Shown here: positions 40,852-52,501 of the stretch, one piece after another | How the letters are laid out: each line of letters begins with the position of its first letter | Position numbering within the stretch: position 1 is the first letter of the stretch | NCBI GenBank assembly: GCA_034401135.1 | Contig: JAWZSP010000002.1 | Span: 186,001-250,000, forward strand | Direction: 5' to 3' | Source of the DNA: Volutella citrinella | Lineage: Eukaryota > Ascomycota > Sordariomycetes > Hypocreales > Nectriaceae | Length of the DNA stretch: 64,000 nt | The notes under the pieces: model-generated | What the model was told of the DNA's origin: nothing | The model's database searches: none | The model's input: only the letters and a program-made list of their open reading frames with translations | Position numbers and translations under genes: made by a program

Positions 40852-41511
40852 GATAGGCGAAGTTGAGGCTGATGTGCATACTACATGGACATCCACTAAA
40901 TAACGAAGCCTTAAATGGTAAGCAATGGGTTGTACTCAATGAAGAGAAGGCCCCGACATCGGACGAATTCCCCCATACCCCGCGATGAGCGCCGAGGCCA
41001 TGAAACCATCCCAGCCATTCTGCATGGGCTGTGTGGGCTGTGGCGATGATTAAGGGCCGCCCTTATCCGGCCATTCCCGGCCAACCAAGCATCGGGCCCA
41101 CTGTGAGAACTACCCTACAGCAGGGAGGTATTGCTAGAGTAGACGCATTGGATGGGGGAAAGACGATCGGAGGCAGGAAAATGAAGTTTGGGTCTTTTCA
41201 GGATATATGTATTATTGTTGTTCTTCCACTATAGTCACGCCATGCCCCATGTGTACGACCGTCCCTTCTGACAAGAGTAGCAGTGGTCTCAACTAAACAA
41301 TGATGCTCCCTTATTTCGCTCCTGCTCGTCGGCGTAACAATCCTGAGATGAGCGAGCTTATCTATCACCAGTAGTTGCAAAGTGTTGGTTTCTGACAATT
41401 TCTTACGAGAGTATTTGGACAAGTCAGCGATAATGCCTGGCTACCAGTGAATAGTATTTATTTTGCTCGTATAGACTCAACAGACTGCTCGATACAAGTT
41501 CAAACAGACAT
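40852..41511. other. Intergenic, between the lyase and the aconitase fusion
   Basis: Promoter of the aconitase-like fusion and 3' flank of the lyase. No gene recognised. Confidence 0.45.
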
Positions 41512-42660
41512 CTAATAACTCCATTGGTGCCCGTTGGCACCGTTGGGTCGTCCTTCGTATTGGTACTTCTCCTCCGTCTCAAAGTACTTATTGAATCCAA
41601 CACCATCGCATACCTCTGCATAGGAGAGCACCACAGGGGGCTTTCCGACGAGCAGCGAACCCTTGACGCCTTCCAGGGCCTCACGGACTCCCTTGAGCTT
41701 GGCAGCCACAAGAGTCCACGGGTATGCGACGCCACAGTAGCCCAGCTCTCCAATGTCCTTGGCAGACAGGTTTTCCGTCTTGCCACCCTCGATGATGTTG
41801 GCAAAGACTGGGAAGTCAAGGTCCTTGCGCAGCTGGGCCATGGCAGCGCGGTCGGGGAGGGCCTCGACAAAAACGGCGTCGACGCCAATCTCAATGGCCT
41901 TTCTGGCACGAGTGAGGGCCTCTTCGTAGCCGTGGACCAGGCTGTCAGTTCGAGCCAAGATCCAGATGTCTTGTCCTTCGTTTCGAGCATCAACAGCCGC
42001 CTGCCAGCGGGCGTAAGCTTCAGAGCGGGATACAACACTCTTGCCAGCGGTGTGGCCGCATCCTGGTCGAGTATTAGTGACAGCATGCTAGATGGAGGGA
42101 CGGTCTAACTAACGCTTAGGCCAAGTTTGATCTTCAATCATGATGCCAGCGGCTCCAGCAACGGCGAATCTACCAGTCAAATTAGTCTCGTCCTGATAAG
42201 AAGCCTGGGGGTTAGTGGCTTACCCTTGAACTGTGCGGCGCACATTCATTGGGCTGCCGTATCCAGTGTCTCCATCAGCGATGATGGGCACGGTCGTAGC
42301 CCTTGCCGTCTCCTGGATCTTAGCAGCGACTTCCTGGAAGGCAATGTAGCCCGTATCAGGGAGATCAAAGGCCGAAGCCACTGCGTAGCCAGCGAGGAAG
42401 ATGACGGGAAAGCCCGCCTCCTCGCAAAGGCGGGAGCTCAGTGCGTCATAGCTACAGACGTGTGCCACAATCTTGGAGGGATCCTCGTGGGCCTCTTGCA
42501 TCAATGCGCGCAGTCTGGAGGCCTTGAGGGAGGGCACGGTGCCGCGACAGTTGCCAAAGTCCACAGTCACACCACCCTTGCCATTTTTGGTCACGGCCGG
42601 GGACTGGCTGGCCTTGAACTGGAAGGGGTAGGGGTTGGTGTTGACGATTGACTTCGACAT
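41512..42660 (-). CDS. 2-methylisocitrate-lyase-like enzyme (ICL/PEP mutase superfamily), 347 aa
   Basis: Magnesium-dependent C-C lyase of the isocitrate lyase/PEP mutase superfamily. Exons 42660-42224, 42169-42114, 42062-41512. Elements: VCSYDALSSRLCEEAGFPVI, the metal site IIADGDTGYGSP, and across the two joins GFAVAGAAGIMIEDQ and PKRCGHTAGK, where the Cys is the general acid of lyases. ILARTDSLVHGYEEAL and EALPDRAAMAQLR follow. The segment GVAYPWTLVAAKL has Pro where, as I recall, fungal oxaloacetate hydrolases carry a diagnostic Ser, so a lyase is favoured. Length (about 290-350) fits PrpB or dimethylmalate-lyase-like enzymes, not the ~540-residue true isocitrate lyases. Same strand as the aconitase fusion, and divergent from a zinc-cluster regulator 605 bp away. 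Products would be pyruvate, glyoxylate or oxaloacetate plus a second acid. Confidence 0.9.
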
Positions 42661-42773
42661 GTTGCTGGTTGAGGTGGTGATGCGGATGGCGGAACTGGTC
42701 AAGGTGTCTATCGCAGTGATATAATTGTGTTGATGGATGCTTATTCTACTCATCTCTCCATCTCATGCCTCCA

Positions 42774-42781
42774 TTTTTATA
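42774..42781 (-). promoter_or_regulatory. TATA box of the lyase gene
   Basis: TATAAAAA read on the minus strand, 114 bp before the lyase ATG, in the region shared with the divergent regulator. Confidence 0.5.
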
Positions 42782-43265
42782 CAAGATTTACAGGCTGTCG
42801 AGATCGCCTAGCTGCGGCTCAGTGGGCAGAAGACGGCCGAGTTCGGATCAAGGCGCCGTGGCCAATGCCGGCCGTTCTTTTACATATGAGGGGGGGGACG
42901 AGGTCCCCAGGACGGGCATCCAAGGCTTCCCCAGACCGTGGCATGCGTTTGCATTCTCGGTCAGCCCTCCCATCCCCATCCGAGACAGTGGAACTCTGCG
43001 GGCGGGGCATCGGACCGACGCGGATATCTCCGGATCCGTCCGGGCGGATAGTAGCGGGGACACGAGATCCTATCACCTTCATCACAATCAAACGACAAGA
43101 GAAAACCCAGCAGCATCCGCACGTCGCCGCCAGCATCCGTCGAACATCCTTGCAACATACCCCACACGAACGGGCAATCATCTCTCCCCCGGCGGCTGTT
43201 CAGCTCCCCTCACGCCTTCTTGGACTCTTCCGCCTACACCCCCACAGCAGTGACAGCGCCGCGCC
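42782..43265. other. Divergent promoter region between lyase and zinc-cluster regulator
   Basis: Overlapping frames (one of 244 codons on the plus strand) run through here, but they overlap the regulator's start in another frame and show no domain. The region probably holds regulatory sites for both genes. Inverted CGG-type triplets suited to zinc-cluster proteins are present (for example CGGATCCGTCCGG near 43028), without proof of use. Confidence 0.5.
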
Positions 43266-45727
43266 ATGGGTGACACCGACTCGTCCGCCGCTTCCCGGCC
43301 CTTCAAGCGCAGCTACGTGGCCTGCAACTCGTGCCGGGCTCGCAAGTCGCGGTGCATCATCAAGGATAGCCCGCCATGCTCCAAGTGTGCGCGGGAGCAC
43401 CGGGAGTGTCACTTTGACAACCGCCCGAGGTAACACCCGCAGTCTCTCCCCCTTGACATGATTCCATGTACTGAAGCCGTCTGTCTAGGGCCCCCAAGCA
43501 GCGAGACGCGCCAAAATGGATCCAGCGCGATGCTGATCAGTCGTCGTCGCAAATGGAGCCGTCCGCGGTAGGCCAACCGCCCACGAGGACCGGACTCCAT
43601 GTCCCACCTCCCCATGTGTCGCCACCCAACTGGGAGCAGTTCACAGAGGGGGCCGAGGATACTGCAGCGCATTCAGCAACTCCCCCGAGTAGCTCTACCT
43701 TTTCCCTCTATGATCGGGTCCGGTCAACTATTGTGACTGGGTCCAATGACGCCCTGGACATTCTCTCAGATGCCGCCCGGCCGGACCACAGCGCCCAAGC
43801 CCCCAGCCTAGGACAACCCCTTGTTACCACTGCGTCGATACCGGGATTCTCCAATGCCAGCCTTGGTCCGAGTGTTATCCCAGGCGGATACAGCGGGCTG
43901 TGCTTCACCATATCGCGACTATCCGAGGTCGACGATGCCACCCTCGACCTCTGGGACAAGAGTCGATTCGTCCGACAGGGCTGGTTCACTGGCCAGGAAG
44001 CGGTGACCTACCTTGACCTGTAAGCCTCCCTAAACCCACCCCACGCCTCCTCTTCGGTCATGTTCCAACGCAATGGGCAGGTTCTTCGAGATGCTAGCGC
44101 CACTATCGCCTGTAAAGGTGGACCAATTCCGTCCTCACTCGGCACATACTCGACTGGTATGTGAGGAGGCGATGCTCTGCTGCACGCTGCTCATGATATC
44201 TTCGCGTTTCTTCATGCTTCCTGGACCTGGCGGGACCTCGCGGAGCCACTCTGTGCACCATCGGTTATGGAACCACTGCGAGATCCTGATTCGCCGCATC
44301 CTCCTCGGCCAGGAAAAGGAATCCACGGCCAAGACCAGGGCCCTCGGTACTGTTGAGAGTCTACTGCTGATATCCGACTGGCCCCCGCGCGCGCTCCACT
44401 TACCTCCGGAGACTGACGGCTGGGATGGGCTGTTGATGTCGCCCGAGTATGACCCGCACAACCGTAGGAGTGTAAACAACGAGGAGCCTCTAATTCGCTG
44501 GCGAGAAGACGTCTTTGAGCCCGCAAAGAGGGTCAATAGAATGTCTTGGATGTTGCTCGGCATGGCAACAGACTTGGCTTACGAGCTGGGATTGTTTTCC
44601 ACTCAATCACAGATGGGAGTCAACTACGAGGAAGAGGCTCGCAAGCTCCGTGCCCAGAGCCTGCTCCACGTCTACGTCACCCAAACGTCGACGAGGTTGA
44701 ACTACCCCTCGGTGTTCCCCGAGAGCATCTCCATGATTGCCTCTCGTCTGCCGGGGGCCGACGCCACCGACCCGCAACAGAGGGCCTGGGTGGCCTACAT
44801 GGAGATGAGCCAGGGGCTAACGCAGCTGTCCCGCACCTCTCTGTCCATGTTCTTCCAGTCTACGGCACACCTGCAGAGCCAAGTGCTCGGCGAGCACTAC
44901 GCTGACCTGCTGGACCACTTTTCAGCGCCACTCACTAGTTGGCAACAAAAGTTGGAGAGCTACGACAAAGGTCAGTGGTACGACTTGACGAATAGTATCT
45001 TGTGCTGATGATTCTACTAGTGATAAGTGAGCATCTGCGTGACATGCTCTTGGTCGAGTTTCATCATCTCAAGGCCTGTACAGGAGCAATTGCTATTCAA
45101 GCAGTGGTAGCTAGAGCGGCAGCAGCTGGTATCAATGCCACCAGCCCTAGCCCCAACGACTCGCTGTCATCCTTTGTTACGTCCAAGGACGCTCGGTTTC
45201 TACAAAATGTCATATCTGACAGTCTGAGGGTTCTACAAGTGGCCACGATGACATCGTTCAAGACACAGTTGCCATTTGCGCCGGCTCGGGTGAAAATCAT
45301 AGTCATTTCAGCCTCCGTGTTCCTGCTCAAGGCCCTTAGCGTTGGCTACCCATACACGGATGCCATGGCGGCGCTAGATAACCTTGACGAGTGCACGGCG
45401 ACACTCAAGGCGTATCCGCCGGATGACATGGACTTTGCGCTGAGATACGCGACTCTTGTTGAGAAGCACACGGCCCAGTTTAGGGCTCACCTCACCACGA
45501 CGCGCTCCACAGGCTCAGATGGTGCCGACGCATTCGCCATGGGCACGCAGCAGGCGGGCAATGGTGTGGATTTTTCGAATACGGAGATGGGTAGCGTGGA
45601 CGGGACCTTTGTGGCACTTCCGTTTGACTCGAGTATAGCTCCTTTTAACACGGGGTGTGACCAGCTATCCATGGGTCTGGATATTGATGCGCTCAACTTC
45701 CTGTGGAGTCTGCCGGATGTCGGTTAG
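43266..45727 (+). CDS. Zn2Cys6 transcription factor of the lyase/transporter locus, 763 aa
   Basis: Exons 43266-43429, 43489-44019, 44081-44970, 45021-45727; introns are 50-61 bp. The cluster CNSCRARKSRCIIKD, CSKCAREHREC begins near residue 21, and the first splice joins NRPR to APKQRD. The long middle domain has PLSPVKVDQFRPHSAHTRLV, LLMISSRFFMLPGPGG, LGTVESLLLISDWPPRALHL and MSWMLLGMATDLAYELGLFS. That layout recalls ARO80-type regulators from memory. The third splice restores YDKVISEHLRDMLLVEF. It sits between the divergent lyase and a co-directional Dal5-type transporter, so it is the likely local regulator of uptake and breakdown of their substrate. Confidence 0.9.
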
Positions 45728-46453
45728 TTACAAACCAACAAGTAGGGTGTGACTAGCATCAACAAGGGAATCAGGATACAAATGGAAAGTCTGCTGTGAA
45801 ACCCCGTGTTCCTAATTCCACGAGTTGCCGGTCCCCTCCGGGCATAGCCGTTGTGAGGCGGAGGAGGGGGTTACCCGATTCAGCCGCCGGCACACCACAC
45901 TAATGAACTTAGTCGGATTGGTGCAGTTTTGGCCAGGGGGCGAATGGCCTGTTTGCTCCTTGGCAAACGACTGCCAGAGACCTTCAGGTTGGGGTTGAGA
46001 CCCAGTGGTATTGAAAAAAAATGGCCAGGCGATGGCTGTGCAGTGTGGGAGCTGGAAGGCGGATAGCATCGTCTGTATGCTGATGAAAAGGCACGAGTAA
46101 AATTTCCCAAGTATTACTATGTCCCTGAAGCCTGGGGACAATACGAACCAGGCTTCACAAATTCGCGGCTTCTCATTCCCTACTTGATCTGGGAGGGGAG
46201 ACCATGCCTGGCCGGGGGTGCCCTAAGCAAGCCACTCGCCTCCCACCACAACCCAGCCCGCGCAGCTGTGCGGGGTATGGCCGGGGCTGGTATGCGTGGG
46301 GAAATCCGGGGTAACTCGTCTCAAGTCTTTGCTCCTTCATCCGGTTCACTCACGGCATTTAAAGGAGCAGCCAACTGCTGCTCCGTTGCCATCATCAGTC
46401 GACACACCTCCAGTATCCATTCACTCAAGTCATTTCAATACAACGCATCCACG
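45728..46453. other. Promoter region of the Dal5-type transporter
   Basis: No gene recognised. A TTTAAA element near 46359 is about 95 bp before the start codon. Confidence 0.45.
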
Positions 46454-48077
46454 ATGCCCCCGACCACACAGATAGAAGCAACCAACAGCATCACGCATGA
46501 TGCTGAGGAAAAGGGACACAGCATCCACCTGGAGAAGGAGCAGGCCCAGTTGGCGGGAGTGGTAGATGAGACGGGTGCGCGCAAGAAGACTGACCCAGCT
46601 GAGATCCGGCTCGTCCGCAAGATCGACTGGATCATGCTCCCGACGCTCTGGGTCATGTACTGGTTCAACTACCTTGACCGCAACGCCATCACAGTCGCCA
46701 GGCTGGACGGTCTTGAGAAGGAGTTGAAGTTGACCTCGACCGAGTATCAGACCTGTGTCTCTATCCTCTTTGTCGGATACATCCTCGGCCAGATCCCCAG
46801 CAGTGAGTGAGCTCCTTAGAATCAAATGACTCCAGTCTACGTGATAGAAAGCTAATGGCAACTCAGACATGTTGATGACTCGAATCAAACCATCGCGCGT
46901 TATGTCGGTAGCAATGGCTCTCTGGGCTGTTGTGTCCACCCTGACCGCCGTGAGCCACGACTTCAAGGGCCTGCTCCTCACTCGCTTCTTCCTCGGCGTC
47001 ACCGAGGCCCCATTCTACCCCGGCGCCTTGTACATGCTGTCGATTTTCTATACCCGAAAGGAGATTGCCACTCGCATCTCCATCCTCTTCACCGCAAACA
47101 TCTGTGGTACAGCGTTTGCGGGCCTCATCGCCATTGGCGTCTTTGAGATGAGCGGCGTCGCCGGGCTCGCTGGCTGGCGTTGGCTGTTCATCCTGCAGGG
47201 CATCATCACTTTTGTTCTTGCTGTGGTTTCTTGGTGGATTCTTCCCAACGAGCCCCTGCAAACCAGGTGGCTTACCGAGAGCGAGCGCCAGATGGCCCAC
47301 GATAGAGTCAAGGCCGACACGGTCGAGGTCCAGGAGAACACTACAACTCTCAAGGGTCTCTTGGATGCCTGCAAAGACAAGCGTCTATGGGTCTTGGTGT
47401 TCATGCAGCACTTCCACATGGCGGCGAGCAACTACAAGAACTTCTTCCCGACCATTGTTGGGACACTGGGCTTCAACCGCAACATCACGCTAGCCCTGAC
47501 ATGCCCGCCCTACATCATCTCTGGAATTGTTTGCATTCTCTGGGCTGCCAACTCTGGTGAGTTCCCCATTCCAAGAGGAAAGTCAAATGCCAATACCATC
47601 TATAGGTCGCATGAACGAGAGAACGTGGCACATCACCATCGCCAAGGTCGTTGCGGTCGTCGGGTTTGTTCTAGCCTGCACAACCCTCAACACGGGAGCC
47701 CGCTATTTTGCCATGTGCACCTTTGCCTCTGGGGTATACGCAGTCAACAGTGTCATCCTCGGCTGGGTCTCCGCTACGTGTGGACAAACTAGGGAGAAGA
47801 GGGCTATTTCACTGGCTATTGTGAACACAGTCGCCACACTCGGCCCCATCTACACTGCTGTGAGTATCTCATTTAGCGATTTTGCAAACTTGTCGTTAAC
47901 TCGATGCTGTAGTATCTCTGGCCCAGCTGGGACACCCCAAGATTCACCATTGCCATGTCATCGAGCGCTGCGTTTTCGGCAATGTCGGCATTGCTTGCCT
48001 GGGTGCTTAGGTTCATGCTTATCCGCGAGAACCGCAAGATTAAGGAGATGGGAGAGACAATTCTTTATGCGTACTAA
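46454..48077 (+). CDS. MFS transporter, Dal5/anion:cation symporter family, 485 aa
   Basis: Plasma-membrane importer of organic anions; the family includes allantoate, nicotinate, pantothenate and tartrate-type carriers. Exons 46454-46802, 46867-47556, 47606-47859, 47913-48077, with introns 49-64 bp. The N-terminal tail (RLVRKIDWIMLPTLWVMYW) leads into NYLDRNAITVARLDGLEKEL, the family's first-helix signature. Joins rebuild GQIPSN-MLMTRIKPSR, AANSG-RMNERTWHI and GPIYTAYLWPSWD, each typical of the family. FLGVTEAPFYPGALYMLSIFY marks helices 4-5. Twelve membrane segments fit the length. Context suggests that the substrate is the carboxylic acid handled by the nearby aconitase fusion and lyase. 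Confidence 0.92.
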
Positions 48078-48793
48078 GGTCCTTGAGACTAGCTAGCCCG
48101 GCTGATACTGGGTTTCCTTGGTCACTCGGCTTGGCTATCCTCGCGGCTACCTAAGTTTAGGATTGCAAGTAGGAATGAATAGCATGCAGCTACTGGCTGA
48201 ACATGGAAAAACCCTGGTACCTATTTGTAAATGCGTACTTTGATGTGGCGGCCAATGCCACTATGACCTTAACCGTGTATTTCCATGGATAGGCATCAAG
48301 GACACATCGTAGGCGTTGACCAAGCAACCACAGATTTGCTGCAAACTCAGCCAAGGGAAATCCTGATTGGGAAACCCTGATTGGGAAACCGAGTCCACCG
48401 ATTCCAGTCGATCCACAAAGAACATGAAGACAGGCCCGTAGCCCCAACAGACACTTGAGATCGGTATCAGCTTACCGCTTTATACAGCGCCCTGTCGGAA
48501 ATATCACAACGATTAAAGGCCCAAAAGTAGCTCCAAAGTTGATATCCACTACCTGACAGGCCGTCTCAGCTTCCGGAGCGTCCGAGTTCCGGGTTGTCTG
48601 AATCAGCGTCTGAAGGCATTCCCTAGAGCTCTCCATGCACAAGGGTTCGTCGTGAAATCGTCTATCCTATTATACGGCCTTTAGAAACTTTGCCTATATA
48701 CTGGTCATCCTTATGTACTTGAGCATTGCCGTCGAGTGGTACAGTACCTTGCGGATCTCTTATCCCAAAAGCAGACAAGCGAATTGCGAAGCT
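48078..48793. other. Intergenic, convergent 3' ends
   Basis: No gene recognised. It contains the small direct repeat listed separately. Confidence 0.45.
48362..48389. repeat. Two perfect 14-bp direct repeats
   Basis: CCTGATTGGGAAAC occurs twice head to tail, with a partial copy (GGGAAAT) just before. Too small for an element; it looks like a replication-slippage duplication. Confidence 0.8.
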
Positions 48794-50127
48794 TTAGTCA
48801 TGACTCGAACTCCCCGTCGTCGTCGTCGTCGTCTGCATCTCGACAGATTCGACATCGACCCATGTTTCCTTGCGACTCCCGGATGGCGTCGCCGGCTCCC
48901 TGCTAGTCGCCGACCTGGTCTCGTTCCAATGCGATTGGTGTGTGGACAGATTAGAACCGGTATTATCCGTGTGGCTTCTTTTACATGATTCTCTGCTGCC
49001 GTAGCTACAGTCAAATGCCTGTCGGATACACTCCCAATGTAGCAGCCTGATGATTGGCCGCAGTGACGGTAGGCAGATGCAGATGACGCCGCAGCAGTTC
49101 TCGATTATGGTCCAAACAACGGAATCCACCATTGGCCAGTTGATGGCGAACGTTGAAAAGTCGACAAGAATCAGTAGGCGTAGGCGTATAACCGAAGCAA
49201 CCACGACACTTTGTGCATTGTCAGCTCGATATGCCCACATGAATGTGTAAGATTTGGCAAGCGTCACTTACAAACCACCAAGGATGAAGAAGAGAATAAC
49301 GAAAGCCTTTTGGCTGGTGGTGATTTTAAGTCTCAACACCTGTGGTATAGGCAAGAGGACCAAAACCAAGTCGGCTATGATATTCGGGATCGAGGTGCCG
49401 AAGAAGAATTTATTCAAGTTGATGCACTTGACGCCAGGTTGGGCTTGAGCGACAGGATCCCAGATTGCGTAGACAGGTATGCATTGGAGGATGGCGGTGA
49501 TAATCTACCAAGGTCAGGGCCGCTTGCACACGGGTTGCATCGTCTTGACCGGCCGACAACTCACTGATGCGATGAACCAGAGGATGAGGAAGCATCCGTA
49601 AACTTGGAGAGCCACTTTCAAATAGGTGGAAGCCGAGAAGACCCTCCAATAGAAGAACAAGATAGAGAACTTCAGGGTGAGTTGGGTGATATAGTAAAAC
49701 AGCTCGGCGACGTAAGCGGCCTTTGTACCATAAATCATGAGCGGTACGTCGATTGCCTGCTTGCCATCCAAAATAACATCGCTCGGAAGACCTAGAAAGG
49801 TGAGCATTAAAACCCTGTCAACGTGGTCTAGGTTCTGAATAGGAACTTCATACTACTAAGGGCCGTTGCACAAAAGCCCGTGGTCATCAACTGATGTGGT
49901 AGTTAGCCATTGTTGCCGTCTCTCACAGCTCCATCGCCACTTACCAGTGCGGTAACTGCCAGCCAGTCATCCCACCAGAGCTTGTTGTGGGCTAGTCGAC
50001 GACTGAGGAATCGCAAGCTGACAGCTAGGACAGCCAGGGGATAGCAGACCGTAAAGACGACGATGGTCCGCTCCCGGAAATGCCGCGTCATGTATTGGAC
50101 GTGTGCAACGTCGATATCCTCCGCCAT
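48794..50127 (-). CDS. Rhodopsin-like fungal integral membrane protein, 363 aa
   Basis: Seven-helix plasma-membrane protein of the fungal rhodopsin-domain group often annotated as PTH11-like or integral membrane protein. Exons 50127-49945, 49890-49857, 49791-49565, 49504-49272, 49208-48794. Helices include TIVVFTVCYPLAVLAVSLRF followed by the RRLAHNKLWWDDWLAV motif, AELFYYITQLTLKFSILFFY and ILQCIPVYAIWDP. Helices 5 and 6 include IPNIIADLVLVLLPIPQVLR and QKAFVILFFILGGF. There is no CFEM domain before the helices. The cytosolic tail ends in a Thr run encoded by a short CGT repeat on the plus strand. Exon 2 is only 34 bp and is the least certain. Ligand and signalling role are unknown. Confidence 0.82.
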
Positions 50128-52501
50128 CTTGATCGCGTGCAGATGCCAAATTGCAATGGGCACACCCGCCCAGTCAAGTAGAATCCGACGTCGAGGACCC
50201 AACTTTTTCAGTTTTGCATCTTCGAATATTGCTTTATCAGGGATCTCGTTCTGTGCAACCCCTTTGCTCCGCTACGCTGTTTTCTTCTAGGGGAGGGGCG
50301 GAACCAGGGCGCGCCAGTTGGTTGATACATCGCATAGCTTGCAGGTTCAGCACGGATACTGCTAACTACTGAAGGGGAGGAGGTAGATTTACAAGGTTTG
50401 TAGGTGTATCGTCAAAGCGTTAGAGTTCGGTAGCGTAAATCTTGGGCGAGTTGTGAAGTCGTGATCCTCGGCAGCGGCCACACGGACGGGAAGCGCCCCC
50501 GCTGAAAACGACCAATCAAGCACCATCGCGCCCGCCAAGCATTCGTAACCCATGACAAAGAAGTGATTAACGCAAACGATTCGTCACGATGCATGAGAAC
50601 AAGGAAAGCGTGACAAGAGACTGCGCAGCGGGGATATTTGACCTCTAAGAAATGCACATGGAGTAGCAGCTCTTCAGCTATTAATAACACAAACGGGGAT
50701 TTCATCTTGCCCAAACGCCGGAAGGGTATACGCTACGTCGGACCTGTCAATATAAATCCTCAGGGCGTACTGTATACACAGTTAGTAAACCCCTGTCGCG
50801 ACAGATAAAGCCGAAAGCATGAAGAGCAATAGTTCAGACGTCGATAACGCTCCCCCTCGCCTTACGAAGTTGCAGAGATACTCAATCCAGCGGAACGCGG
50901 ATGAGAACAGGGAGTACGAGTACAATCCGAGCAGAACGTTTTGGCCTGCAGTCAGCCACTCAGAGCTAGGGAGCCGGCGGCAGGCCGGCATCTTTCCGCC
51001 CTGCTTGCATGGTAGAACATCTCGAAGTCACTCACACCTGGTGCTCGGCCCCCAAAAACTCAGTGGATGGCCCAGAGACTTCATTGGTCGGGCTGTGTTC
51101 CAGTGGCGAGCCGACGCCATGTCAGATCTGATCCAATCGAGGGCTGGGCAAGGATTGCCCTATCCGCCACCGGAGGATGTGTAACATTGAGACCATTCGT
51201 GCTACCAAGCCAACTTCATTTAATTCGCAGGCTGCCAAAAGTCAGGCTGTCCAAGTTGCTGGGTTCCAGTTGGGTGGGTGGGTGCCTGAACTACGACCTC
51301 GTCTCTGCGTAGCTGGTCTGGGCATAGCCAGGCGTCTCCATATTGACCGTACGGATGATCTGCTCAGGGTTCCAAAAGCTACAGGTTTGGCAGGGAATAT
51401 TAGTGCCCGGGGACTCTAATACGATCAAATCCCATGGCAATAATGATGCCCTCACTCTGGTGTTCCACAGACATTACAGTCACTATTCGTTCCACGGCAC
51501 CAATACGATTTTCTGTTTGGTGACACACCACCGAGTGAGAAAGAGCCCAGCCCTTGTGGAAGTATGGATGATGGAAAATCTATGATAGTCGAGATGTTCG
51601 CCGTGAATTGTGTATAGATGTAGTGAATGGTAAAGCCGAACCCACCCTCCCACTAGCCACAGCAAACAGGCAAGTGTGTGTGACTTCTGCATGAACGCAA
51701 TCCTCATTCCAATCTCAAAACATAGCTGATTAATAGTTACACCGGAAAGGCCCCTAGCCGTAGCACCTACCGCCCGTGTGCCGACATAGGAGCACAGGGT
51801 AGTTGATGGGCGGTGGTGCTCCCGCCTTGTTATGCTCGCAGCGGTGCAGCCCCTGGTGTGTAGCCGCTACTGGAATCCCACGTCATTGATGGCGTTGTGG
51901 CCGGCGATTGGTCTCGGAGAACGCCCGTAGTGAGCTGGAAAAAGCGCACTTCAGCGACAACTAGTACTAACTAGGTAATACTCGGGGGCCTTAATTTCCA
52001 ATACCGCCCTGAGCCCGTGCATCTGGTATCTGTGAGGCGTGAGATTGCACCTCCGGATTTCACATTGCTGGCACCACTAAAACATTTGAATCGTCAGGGC
52101 GGAGCTCACCGCCTCTGTACATCTCCTTTTATGGTGATTTTTGATCTCGAAATTCTAGACCGGCTTTCGCCTTGAACGAGGCGCAGTCACTGATTGATTT
52201 TCGTGTGACGCATACCCTTGCACCGCACAAATGTGCGCACACCTGTGCCAACCAATGGGAGGGTGGCAAATCCATACGACAAAGGGCGGGGACATGGAGG
52301 GAATCTGCATCTTGTGCGAGAATGGACCGAACCGCGGCAGTTGATAAACCAAAGAAGACGCCGTGTTGCTTGCGAAGAAGCTGTAGAAGCTATCAACTGC
52401 TTATTCGCTACCAGTACGATTCCACCCACCTGCTCTCGTTGCCTCTCTCCTATTATTGAACTAGGTAGCACGCACAGTGCCACTAATGCCCTCTAGCAGA
52501 C
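50128..52501. other. 2.4-kb stretch without a recognisable gene
   Basis: The longest frames (121 and 100 codons) have no domain, no signal peptide and no splice partners. I saw no transposon ends or tRNA. It separates the metabolic genes from the HET and zinc-finger genes and may be decayed accessory DNA. Confidence 0.5.

Noticed and set aside
41512..42660. Calling the lyase a glyoxylate-cycle isocitrate lyase
   Set aside because: At 347 residues it lacks the large insertion of the ~540-residue fungal isocitrate lyases; motifs fit the shorter methylisocitrate-lyase-like group.
42727..43461. 244-codon plus-strand frame in the lyase/regulator promoter region
   Set aside because: It overlaps the first exon of the zinc-cluster gene in another frame and has no domain. 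The regulator's exon is supported by its Cys spacing and splice join.
50819..51184. 121-codon plus-strand frame in the gene-poor stretch
   Set aside because: No motif, no exon partners and composition like the surrounding sequence.
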